Shown: piece after piece, positions 1 to 5,590 of the stretch
Position numbering within the stretch: the stretch's first letter is position 1
Layout of the letters: every line of letters starts with the position of its first letter
Assembly (NCBI GenBank): GCA_015163845.1
Contig: JAAOII010000197.1
Span: 1-5,590, forward strand
Direction: 5' to 3'
Length of the DNA stretch: 5,590 bases
Source: Candidatus Portiera sp.
GTDB lineage: Bacteria > Pseudomonadota > Gammaproteobacteria > CBDBNL01 > JAAOII01
The notes under the pieces: generated by a model
Seen by the model: the letters and a program-made list of their open reading frames with translations, nothing else
Databases searched by the model: none
What the model was told of the DNA's origin: nothing
Translations under genes and position numbers: made by a program

Positions 1-1499
1 GCATCAACTGGATCGCCATTAATTAATACATCAAGTTTGTGCAATTTAACTGGGTCATGTCCATCTAGTTGATAATCCATTGACGCCATACCGCGACTGG
101 CAGAACTCAATTTATCAAAAAAGTCCGTCATAAGTTCACTCAATGGAATTCTATATTCCATTGATGACTGAGTGGCACTCTGATGACTGATATCCTTTTG
201 CTTGCCACGTCTGTTTTCACATAACTCTAATACCCCGCCTAAGTAAGAGTTGGGTAGAAGTATAGTGACATTTGCCATGGGCTCTTCAATGCTTTCATAT
301 TGACTTGGTAACGGCATATCCTCGGGACTCTCAACAAATTTGGTCTTGCCATTTTTAAAATGCGCTAGATATACAACAGTCGGTGAGGTGGCGACCAAAT
401 TCATGCCATACTCTCTTTCCAAACGTTCTTGAACTATATCCAAGTGCAATAAACCCAGCAACCCTACTCTAAAGCCAGAGCCCAAAGCCGCTGACTGCAC
501 TGGTTCATATACCAATGCGGCGTCATTGATTGACAATTTAGCCAATGCCTCACGAAAAGCAGGAAATTGCTGTGAGTCAACTGGGAAAAGACCAGAGAAT
601 ATGCGTGGTTTTATGGAACGGAAACCCTCTAGGGGCTGGGTGTCTTCTTGATCTATAATACTATCCCCGACTGGGGCACCTTTAATGTCTTTGATGCCTA
701 ACACAAGATAGCCCACTTCACCAGCGACTAAAGAAGAACACTCATTGGCAGCCGGGGTAAAAACCCCTGCCCCTTCAACTTTATGATTGGTCATTTTGGA
801 AGCAATAAATACTTTATCACCTTTAGTTACTGTGCCAGCTACCACTCTAACCAGAGACACCACTCCTAGGTAATTATCAAACCATGAATCAATTATCAAA
901 GCACGCAAGGGTTTTTGCTTGTCGCCAGTTGGTGGAGGGGTGCGTTTAATCATTTCCTCCAATAATTCTTTCACCCCAGTGCCCTTTTTCGCACTCACAT
1001 GCAGGCACTCATCTCCTGGTAAACCGACTAACTCTTCTATTTCTGAAGCCACCCTTTCCACTTCTGCTTGAGGCAAGTCAATTTTATTGAGAACTGGGAT
1101 TACTTCCACTCCTTGTTCAACTGCTGTGTAGGTGGTGGCTAAGGTTTGTGCCTCAACACCTTGTGAAGCATCTACCACCAAAATAGCACCCTCACAAGCA
1201 CTCAGTGAGCGTGAAACTTCATAAGAGAAATCTACATGGCCAGGTGTGTCAATTAAGTTAATAACATACTCATTGCCATCATTGGATTTATAGTTTAGAG
1301 AAACACTTTGTGCTTTTATGGTGATGCCTCTTTCTCTTTCAATATCCATAGTGTCCAGAAGTTGGTCCTTCATTTCACGTTCGGTAATGGCACCACATTC
1401 TTGAATAAATCTATCCGCAAGAGTGGACTTGCCGTGATCTATGTGAGCTATGATAGATATGTTTCTTACTCTTGAGGCAGGAATATCTTTAAGACCCAT
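1..1499 (-). CDS. lepA: Elongation factor 4 (LepA), C-terminal end cut off by window edge
   Basis: Ribosome-associated translational GTPase of the LepA/EF4 family, cytosolic and close to E. coli LepA along its whole visible length. I translated 499 whole codons from the ATG at 1499 without a stop. The GTPase motifs are complete: G1 AHIDHGKST (residues 18-26), G2 threonine 60 in RGITIKAQ, G3 DTPGH (84-88, with the catalytic histidine 88), G4 NKID (138-141) and G5 SAK (169-171). LepA-typical blocks follow, such as IIDSWFDNYLGVVSL, GLFPVDS and YEPVQSAALGSGFR. The frame runs off the left edge just after VLINGDPVDA, so about 100 residues are missing, including the LepA-specific C-terminal domain. 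The start is firm: an in-frame TAA lies 18 bases upstream (1518-1520) with no other ATG between. AAGGA sits only one base before the ATG, too close for a normal ribosome binding site. The N-terminus is about seven residues longer than in E. coli. The gene follows ppa after 91 bases. Confidence 0.97.
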   Translation of the reverse strand, partial: MGLKDIPASRVRNISIIAHIDHGKSTLADRFIQECGAITEREMKDQLLDTMDIERERGITIKAQSVSLNYKSNDGNEYVINLIDTPGHVDFSYEVSRSLSACEGAILVVDASQGVEAQTLATTYTAVEQGVEVIPVLNKIDLPQAEVERVASEIEELVGLPGDECLHVSAKKGTGVKELLEEMIKRTPPPTGDKQKPLRALIIDSWFDNYLGVVSLVRVVAGTVTKGDKVFIASKMTNHKVEGAGVFTPAANECSSLVAGEVGYLVLGIKDIKGAPVGDSIIDQEDTQPLEGFRSIKPRIFSGLFPVDSQQFPAFREALAKLSINDAALVYEPVQSAALGSGFRVGLLGLLHLDIVQERLEREYGMNLVATSPTVVYLAHFKNGKTKFVESPEDMPLPSQYESIEEPMANVTILLPNSYLGGVLELCENRRGKQKDISHQSATQSSMEYRIPLSELMTDFFDKLSSASRGMASMDYQLDGHDPVKLHKLDVLINGDPVD

Positions 1500-1590
1500 A
1501 TCCTTGATTTGTGAGAGTTATTTGTCGCTTTGGTTAAACGACTTGGATAATTTATGTTGAATAAAAATTGCGCAGCGAGATAAGTTGCAA
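1500..1590 (-). promoter_or_regulatory. ppa-lepA intergenic gap, possible lepA promoter/leader
   Basis: This is the only gap in the window long enough for a promoter. Read on the minus strand it opens with TTGCAA (1590-1585), a four-of-six match to a -35 box. An 18-base spacer leads to TTTTAT, a weak -10. A second A/T-rich patch (CATAAATTAT) lies further down. Neither is convincing. A 7-bp hairpin follows near lepA. No intrinsic terminator after ppa is visible, because no G/C-rich stem followed by a T-run occurs on this strand. lepA may therefore be co-transcribed with ppa, have its own weak promoter, or both. Confidence 0.25.
1524..1542 (-). other. Small inverted repeat (hairpin) in the lepA leader
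   Basis: On the transcribed strand GTCGTTTAACCAAAGCGAC can fold into a 7-bp stem (one G-U pair) with the five-base loop AACCA. It ends 24 bases before the lepA start codon. It is followed by AAATAAC rather than a T-run, so it is not an intrinsic terminator. It could affect lepA mRNA stability or translation, but a stem this short can easily occur by chance. Confidence 0.3.
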
Positions 1591-2124
1591 CTATCCTGCT
1601 TTAGCTGATTCAACTGCTTTTTGGATAATGGTGCAAGCGGACTTTTTATCCATCCATTGTTCTTTCACCTTGACCCATTTATCTTTTTCTAACTTCTTAT
1701 AGTTCTCAAAGAAGTGATTAATCTGGTCTTGAATGGATTGAGGTATATCCTCAACATCCTTGATATGATCATAGATTTTGGTAAGTTTACTATGAGGAAC
1801 AGCTATTATTTTCTCATCTTCGCCTTTTTCATCTTCCATCCATAAAACAGCAACTGGACGAGACCTTATCACACAGCCAGCAACCAATGGATAGGGGGCT
1901 ATCACCAAAACATCTATAGGGTCGCCATCGCCACCCAACGTATTGGGGACATAGCCATAGTTGGCGGGGTAAAACATTGCAGTTGGCATAAACCTGTCCA
2001 CTACCAAAGCATCTAAATCCTTGTCAACTTCATACTTAACTGGATCACTATTAGCTGGTATCTCAATGATTACATTGATATCTTCTGGTGCTGAATTACC
2101 AGATGGGATTGAATTATAGGACAT
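1591..2124 (-). CDS. ppa: Inorganic pyrophosphatase (family I, soluble)
   Basis: Hydrolyses pyrophosphate to two phosphates in the cytosol with Mg2+, pulling forward biosynthetic reactions that release PPi. The protein is 177 residues, the usual length for bacterial family I enzymes, and aligns with E. coli Ppa almost without gaps. The family signature DGDPIDV is at residues 66-72. Every E. coli active-site residue I could place is present at one position higher: E21, K30, E32, R44, Y56, D66, D68, D71, D98, D103, K105, Y142 and K143. Family II (DHH) enzymes look quite different, so the assignment is secure. Its ATG is six bases after the fabB stop codon, which indicates co-transcription and probably translational coupling. 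The short spacer (ATTATT) holds no Shine-Dalgarno sequence, and the bases before it, in the fabB end, are A/T-rich too. The gene ends in TAG, then comes the 91-base gap before lepA. Confidence 0.97.
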   Translation of the reverse strand: MSYNSIPSGNSAPEDINVIIEIPANSDPVKYEVDKDLDALVVDRFMPTAMFYPANYGYVPNTLGGDGDPIDVLVIAPYPLVAGCVIRSRPVAVLWMEDEKGEDEKIIAVPHSKLTKIYDHIKDVEDIPQSIQDQINHFFENYKKLEKDKWVKVKEQWMDKKSACTIIQKAVESAKAG

Positions 2125-2130
2125 AATAAT

Positions 2131-3354
2131 TTACATTAATTTAGTAAATAACAAACTTGAATTAGTTCCTCCAAAGCCAAAAGCATTGGATACCACTTTC
2201 TTAAGTTTGACTCCAACTTGATTCTCAGTCAATAAATTCACATTGCCTTTATCTTCTGGCGGGTTCTCTAAATTAAGCGTGCCAGCCATAAAATCATTCT
2301 CCATCATCAACAATGAGTAAATTGCTTCTTGCACTCCAGCAGCACCCAATGAATGGCCGGTCTGGGATTTGGTTGAACTCACTGGTATCTTCTGATCACC
2401 AAAGACCTTGCGTATGGTTGCAAGCTCGGCTGTATCACCGACTGGTGTACTCGTGGAATGTGCATTGACATAATCAATATCTTTATGGTCGCCTATGGCA
2501 TTTTGCATGCACCGGAAGGAACCATCTCCTGACGGTGCTACCACGCCTCCTTCGCCATCAGAAGTCGCACTATAACCAGCAAGTTCACCGTAGATCTTGG
2601 CATTGCGTTTAATCGCACTCTCCATCTCTTCCAAAACCACGAACCCGCCTCCTGCAGCTATAACAAATCCATCACGTTTTCCATCCCAAGGGCGCGATGC
2701 TTGTTCTGGATTAGAATTGAAGCCAGCGGATAAAGCACCCATAGCATCAAACAAGCAACTTATGCTCCAGTGTTCTTCTTCACCACCGCCAGCAAACATT
2801 ATCTTTTGCTTGCCAAGTTTTATTTGATCAGCAGCCATCATTATGCAATGAGCGGAAGTTGCACAAGCTGAAGTTATTGACATGCTCATACCTTTAATAT
2901 CAAATGGTGAGGCCAAACAAGCCGATACAGTATTGCCGCTACACTTGGTAACCCCATAAGGACCAATTCTCTTGACTCCAGTTTTTCTGAGAATATCAGC
3001 AGCAGCCACTTGAGTAGCAGAAGATGCTCCACCAGAACCAGCTATGAGACCAGTCATAGCAGAGGATACATCAGTGGGAGATAAACCAGCATCCTCAATC
3101 GCCTCTTTCAAGGATAGATAGGCAAAAATAGCTGCATCCGCCATAAATCTGAGTTGACGCCGAGGAATATGGAGTGCGGGGTCTACATTTATTGGGCCAC
3201 TAACCCAACTCCGTAGCCCCATCTCTTTATATTCAGGGTTAAAAGTAATACCAGACGTTCTGTCTCTCAGGGATTTCAAAACATCCTTAAGTCCTAAGCC
3301 AATACTGGAAGTAATCCCCATACCAGTAATCACCACTCTTTTTAGTTCTGTCAT
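2131..3354 (-). CDS. fabB: Beta-ketoacyl-ACP synthase I (KAS I)
   Basis: Condensing enzyme of type II fatty acid synthesis. It joins malonyl-ACP to acyl-ACP and, as FabB, elongates the cis-3-decenoyl-ACP made by FabA, so it is needed for unsaturated fatty acids. The protein is 407 residues, the family's usual length, and a full thiolase-fold enzyme. The nucleophile is Cys164 in TSACATSAHC. The two catalytic histidines are His299 (NAHSTSTPVGD) and His334 (KSQTGHSLGAAG, with Lys329). The C-terminal glycine loop GFGGTN is at 393-398. FabB rather than FabF is indicated by close overall likeness to E. coli FabB, the FAGGGEEE block at 187-194, and the fabA neighbour. One small variation is Ser300 where E. 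coli FabB has Gly in HGTST. The ATG lies nine bases after the fabA stop. The spacer CCCTCGCTT carries no Shine-Dalgarno motif, so coupling to fabA translation is likely. Confidence 0.97.
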   Translation of the reverse strand: MTELKRVVITGMGITSSIGLGLKDVLKSLRDRTSGITFNPEYKEMGLRSWVSGPINVDPALHIPRRQLRFMADAAIFAYLSLKEAIEDAGLSPTDVSSAMTGLIAGSGGASSATQVAAADILRKTGVKRIGPYGVTKCSGNTVSACLASPFDIKGMSMSITSACATSAHCIMMAADQIKLGKQKIMFAGGGEEEHWSISCLFDAMGALSAGFNSNPEQASRPWDGKRDGFVIAAGGGFVVLEEMESAIKRNAKIYGELAGYSATSDGEGGVVAPSGDGSFRCMQNAIGDHKDIDYVNAHSTSTPVGDTAELATIRKVFGDQKIPVSSTKSQTGHSLGAAGVQEAIYSLLMMENDFMAGTLNLENPPEDKGNVNLLTENQVGVKLKKVVSNAFGFGGTNSSLLFTKLM

Positions 3355-3363
3355 AAGCGAGGG

Positions 3364-3888
3364 TTAAGTTGTAGTTTTATTAAACAAGGTAACTTTTAGG
3401 CCATTAGCGATATATACCTTTGCATCATCAACATAGACATAAGCATCAGCAACCCCAGTAGAAACCGTAGATAGTGAGATGACTCTCTTGAGATGAAGAT
3501 GGTACTTAACCAATTTGCTTTCTGGCAATATCTGACCTACAAATTTTAGATTGCCACAACCAGAAGCACGGCCATTACCTTGATACTCTCGCCAGCCCAA
3601 GTAAAAACCTAATAACTGCCATAAAGCATCTAAACCAAGACAACCAGGCATAACTGGATCTCCAATAAAATGACATTTGAAAAACCATAAGTCGGGATTG
3701 ATGTCAAGCTCGGCTATAACTTCGCCTTTGCCATAATCGCCACCTCGCTTATTTATTTCAGTAACCCTATCCATCATCAACATATTTGGCTTGGGCAGTT
3801 GAGGATTTCCATGACCAAATAATTTGCCGTCGCCACAGTCCAGCAAATCTTGATAATTATAAGAGCTTTTAGGGATAAACTTAGTCAT
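3364..3888 (-). CDS. fabA: 3-hydroxydecanoyl-ACP dehydratase/isomerase
   Basis: Dehydrates 3-hydroxyacyl-ACP and, at C10, isomerises trans-2- to cis-3-decenoyl-ACP. This is the branch point to unsaturated fatty acids in the anaerobic pathway. The protein is 174 residues, against 172 in E. coli FabA, and forms a single hot-dog fold that acts as a dimer. The key block at residues 63-90 is almost identical to E. coli: DINPDLWFF, then CHFIGDPVMPGCLGLDA. It contains the catalytic histidine (His73) and aspartate (Asp87). The N-terminal PQLPKPNMLMMDRV block (29-42) is also FabA-like and separates it from the shorter FabZ. The ATG comes two bases after the glycosyltransferase stop, so it may be read as part of that operon. 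An exact extended -10 motif (3895-3903) immediately upstream could give fabA-fabB a promoter of its own with a leaderless transcript. No Shine-Dalgarno sequence is visible. I saw no convincing FabR- or FadR-type operator. Confidence 0.98.
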   Translation of the reverse strand: MTKFIPKSSYNYQDLLDCGDGKLFGHGNPQLPKPNMLMMDRVTEINKRGGDYGKGEVIAELDINPDLWFFKCHFIGDPVMPGCLGLDALWQLLGFYLGWREYQGNGRASGCGNLKFVGQILPESKLVKYHLHLKRVISLSTVSTGVADAYVYVDDAKVYIANGLKVTLFNKTTT

Positions 3889-3890
3889 AG

Positions 3891-4745
3891 CTACATTATA
3901 TCATAATTTACGTCTTTGCTATTTATAGTTTTACGGAGAAATAGGTTGTAAAACTTCTCCAACAAGAAAGCCGGTAAAAACCTTGGCGGAATGCGCAATA
4001 TTAAATTACGCCAAAATTGAAAGCGCGAAATGTAATTATATTGCAAAGCAATTCTTTGAAATGCAAACTCCGTGCTGATAACTTGCCAACCGCGTCTACG
4101 CTTATAATACTCAGGGCTAGCTCTATAATACCCGACTAAATATGGAATATTGGCAAACTTAGCTCCGTGTTTAAGCAGAGCCATCCATAGTAGATGATCT
4201 TCATGTGACATTAAACTCTTGTAGCCCCCAGCAGCCAATGCTTTTTTAACCCGAAATACTGATGAACTATTGACCAAAGGACTCCTCAAAGTTAGAAGTT
4301 TGGCAATATCCTTATGCACAAGTGGGACATAATTAACTGCAAGAATACCTTCTATCTTGCCCTGGAACTCTGGCATATAGCCACCCAACACATCTACATC
4401 AGGGTTTTCTTGCAGGAACTTAACTTGGCGTTTAAATCTATTCGACATAGCTATATCATCAGCATCCAAGCGTGCAACCCACTCGTTATTACATTGGAGT
4501 AACCCATATTGTGAAGCACCGCCGGGGCCACAATTTTTTCCCAGACGTGCTAGATTGATTTTCCATTTCCCCTGCCACGAGGCAATAGCGCTTTCCAATT
4601 CTGGATTTAATTCTCCATCCGCAACTATAATTACCTCATCAATGTATTCGCGCTGACAATACACACTAGCTAAACATTCATTGAGCCAGACAATATTAGA
4701 ACCCTTGAAAATAGTTACTAATAATGAAATTTTGACTTGCTGCAT
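3891..4745 (-). CDS. Family 2 (GT-A fold) glycosyltransferase
   Basis: Predicted to transfer a sugar from a nucleotide-sugar donor to a growing surface glycan or lipid-linked acceptor at the cytosolic face of the inner membrane. The 284-residue protein starts directly with the first beta strand of the GT-A fold (KISLLVTIF, 5-13), which supports the ATG at 4745. A VADG motif (41-44) replaces the common VDDGS and supplies the nucleotide-contacting Asp43. The metal-binding DxD region is RLDADDIAMSNR (92-103). SHEDHLLW (180-187) matches the usual ED base motif. Residues 243-272 are basic and hydrophobic (ending KFYNLFLRK), resembling the tail of O-antigen-type glycosyltransferases and possibly binding the membrane surface; there is no clear transmembrane helix. 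Donor and acceptor cannot be read from sequence. It lies 19 bases after the ABC exporter gene and two before fabA. The 19-base spacer is made only of A and T and has no Shine-Dalgarno sequence. Family placement is confident, specificity is unknown. Confidence 0.92.
   Translation of the reverse strand: MQQVKISLLVTIFKGSNIVWLNECLASVYCQREYIDEVIIVADGELNPELESAIASWQGKWKINLARLGKNCGPGGASQYGLLQCNNEWVARLDADDIAMSNRFKRQVKFLQENPDVDVLGGYMPEFQGKIEGILAVNYVPLVHKDIAKLLTLRSPLVNSSSVFRVKKALAAGGYKSLMSHEDHLLWMALLKHGAKFANIPYLVGYYRASPEYYKRRRGWQVISTEFAFQRIALQYNYISRFQFWRNLILRIPPRFLPAFLLEKFYNLFLRKTINSKDVNYDIM
3895..3903 (-). promoter_or_regulatory. Candidate extended -10 promoter for fabA (leaderless)
   Basis: On the minus strand the bases read TGATATAAT, an exact match to the extended -10 consensus TGnTATAAT. 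Six bases separate it from the fabA ATG, so the usual start point about seven bases downstream would be the A of the start codon at 3888. The expected -35 region (about 3918-3923) reads AATAGC and does not match TTGACA, which extended -10 promoters can tolerate. The motif overlaps the last codons of the glycosyltransferase gene, in A/T-rich DNA, so a chance match is possible. Confidence 0.35.
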
Positions 4746-4764
4746 AATTTATATTTTATAAATA

Positions 4765-5590
4765 TTAAGCAGATTGTGCCAAGCTACGGAAACTCTGTAG
4801 CTTTAATAACTCTGCATACTTACCCTGTGTGACTATGCAGCCATTCTCCACCATCACAATAGAATCACAATTTTTTAGAGCGTCAACTCTATGAGAAACA
4901 ATGAGCAGGGTGCCATCAACTTTTCTCTGCTCATAATAATCATTAACATTCTGCAGTATTTTACTCTCTGTCCTCTTATCCAGAGAACTAGTTGCCTCGT
5001 CAAAAATCAATAAATCAGGATTAAGATACAAAGCCCTCGCTATTATTATTCTTTGTCTTTGACCGCCACTTATATTCGCACCACTGTCACTCACATTGGA
5101 GTGCTCTTTATGCGGCATACTATTGACTAAAGAGCGTAACTCAGCAAGATCTATTGCCATTTGCAATCTATCCTCATCAATGTCTCCATCAAAGTCCAGT
5201 GCTATATTTTCAGCTACAGTCCCCTCCACCAATATCAAGTTCTGCGTGACATAACCTATTGCATCCTGCCATCTTCTGACTATTTTTTTGCCAGCAATTT
5301 TCTTACCATCCACTGCCAAACTTCCTTTAGATGGGATAAGGCGTGCGGTAATCAATCTGAGCAAGGTTGTTTTGCCTCCGCCAGATACACCACAAATACC
5401 AATTTTTGAGCCCTTAGCAATATTCAGGTTTATGTTCTTTAATGCCAACTCATCTGCTTCTTGGGCTGGATAGCTATATGAAGCACTTTTAATGACGATG
5501 GATTTATCAAAAGGCAAAGGGTCCCTGACATGCTTGGCGTAAGATACTTCAGTTGCCATTGCCTTAAGTAGTTCCCCAGATACTTTGTTA
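4765..5590 (-). CDS. ABC exporter (MsbA/PglK-like), C-terminal ATPase domain, N-terminus beyond window
   Basis: ATP-binding domain of an inner-membrane exporter. The frame stays open past the ATG at 5559 to the right edge (ten more codons, including SGELLKA), and the joined text SGELLKAMATEVSYAKHV looks like the linker after the last transmembrane helix of a fused membrane-ATPase half-transporter. The true start and membrane domain are therefore outside the window. Numbering from the Met at 5559, the ATPase is complete: probable A-loop Tyr30, Walker A GVSGGGKT (57-64), Q-loop Gln106 in GYVTQN, signature ISGGQ (163-167), Walker B LLIFDE (183-188), D-loop SSLD (191-194) and H-loop His223 in VSHR. 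It probably works as a homodimer. The sequence style (IGYVTQNLILVEGTVAENIA, SGANISGGQRQR) recalls exporters found in polysaccharide loci, and the adjacent glycosyltransferase suggests a glycan or glycolipid substrate. MsbA-like lipid or peptide export cannot be excluded. It ends in TAA, 19 bases before the glycosyltransferase. Confidence 0.93.
   Translation of the reverse strand, partial: NKVSGELLKAMATEVSYAKHVRDPLPFDKSIVIKSASYSYPAQEADELALKNINLNIAKGSKIGICGVSGGGKTTLLRLITARLIPSKGSLAVDGKKIAGKKIVRRWQDAIGYVTQNLILVEGTVAENIALDFDGDIDEDRLQMAIDLAELRSLVNSMPHKEHSNVSDSGANISGGQRQRIIIARALYLNPDLLIFDEATSSLDKRTESKILQNVNDYYEQRKVDGTLLIVSHRVDALKNCDSIVMVENGCIVTQGKYAELLKLQSFRSLAQSA

Noticed and set aside
1501..1505. 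AAGGA as the lepA ribosome binding site.
   Set aside because: Only one base separates it from the ATG, well short of the usual five to nine, so it cannot be counted as a normal Shine-Dalgarno sequence.
1500..1590. Intrinsic terminator between ppa and lepA.
   Set aside because: The only stem found (1524-1542) has no following T-run on the transcribed strand, and the gene order continues in the same direction.
2597..2827. Plus-strand open frame of 76 codons inside fabB.
   Set aside because: It lies antisense within a clearly coding, motif-complete fabB, resembles no family I know, and is expected from codon bias on the opposite strand.
4314..4502. Plus-strand open frame of 62 codons inside the glycosyltransferase.
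   Set aside because: Antisense shadow of a well-supported gene, low-complexity product, no domain or start signal.
5161..5473. Two overlapping plus-strand open frames opposite the ABC ATPase domain.
   Set aside because: They overlap each other in different frames and lie opposite the conserved ATPase between its Walker A and signature regions.
1..5590. Mobile element, CRISPR array, tRNA/rRNA, toxin-antitoxin or new defence system.
   Set aside because: Coding sequence of recognisable core and glycan genes fills nearly the whole window. I saw no direct-repeat arrays, terminal inverted repeats, transposase or integrase motifs, or unexplained gaps above 91 bases.

Overview
The window reads as a stretch of bacterial chromosome from a Gammaproteobacterium-like organism of lowish G+C (roughly 40% by eye). 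The FabB, FabA, inorganic pyrophosphatase and LepA proteins all resemble their Escherichia coli counterparts closely. FabA with FabB is the classical proteobacterial anaerobic route to unsaturated fatty acids. The lineage is inferred from protein resemblance only. A low-G+C alphaproteobacterium is possible, because fabA-fabB pairs also occur there.

All six genes lie on the minus strand, so transcription runs from right to left. In that order they are: the C-terminal part of an ABC exporter with fused membrane and ATPase domains (4765 to beyond the right edge); a family 2 glycosyltransferase (3891-4745); fabA (3364-3888); fabB (2131-3354); ppa (1591-2124); and lepA (from 1499 past the left edge, about 100 codons missing). 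Successive gaps are 19, 2, 9, 6 and 91 bases. The first five genes therefore look like one transcription unit, and lepA is either its last visible gene or starts from its own promoter in the 91-base gap.

Functionally, the right third looks like the end of a cell-surface glycan locus (glycosyltransferase plus polysaccharide- or lipid-exporter-type ABC protein). It runs into the unsaturated fatty acid pair: FabA makes the cis-3 double bond at C10 and FabB elongates that intermediate. Two housekeeping genes follow. Ppa removes pyrophosphate released by biosynthesis, and LepA (elongation factor 4) is a ribosome-associated GTPase. All catalytic motifs checked are intact and no frameshifts were seen.

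The most interesting non-coding signal is an exact extended -10 motif placed so that transcription would begin on the A of the fabA start codon (a candidate leaderless mRNA). In addition, none of the visible starts has a well-spaced Shine-Dalgarno sequence. I found no mobile element, CRISPR array, RNA gene or clearly novel system. Apart from these junctions this is an ordinary core-genome region.
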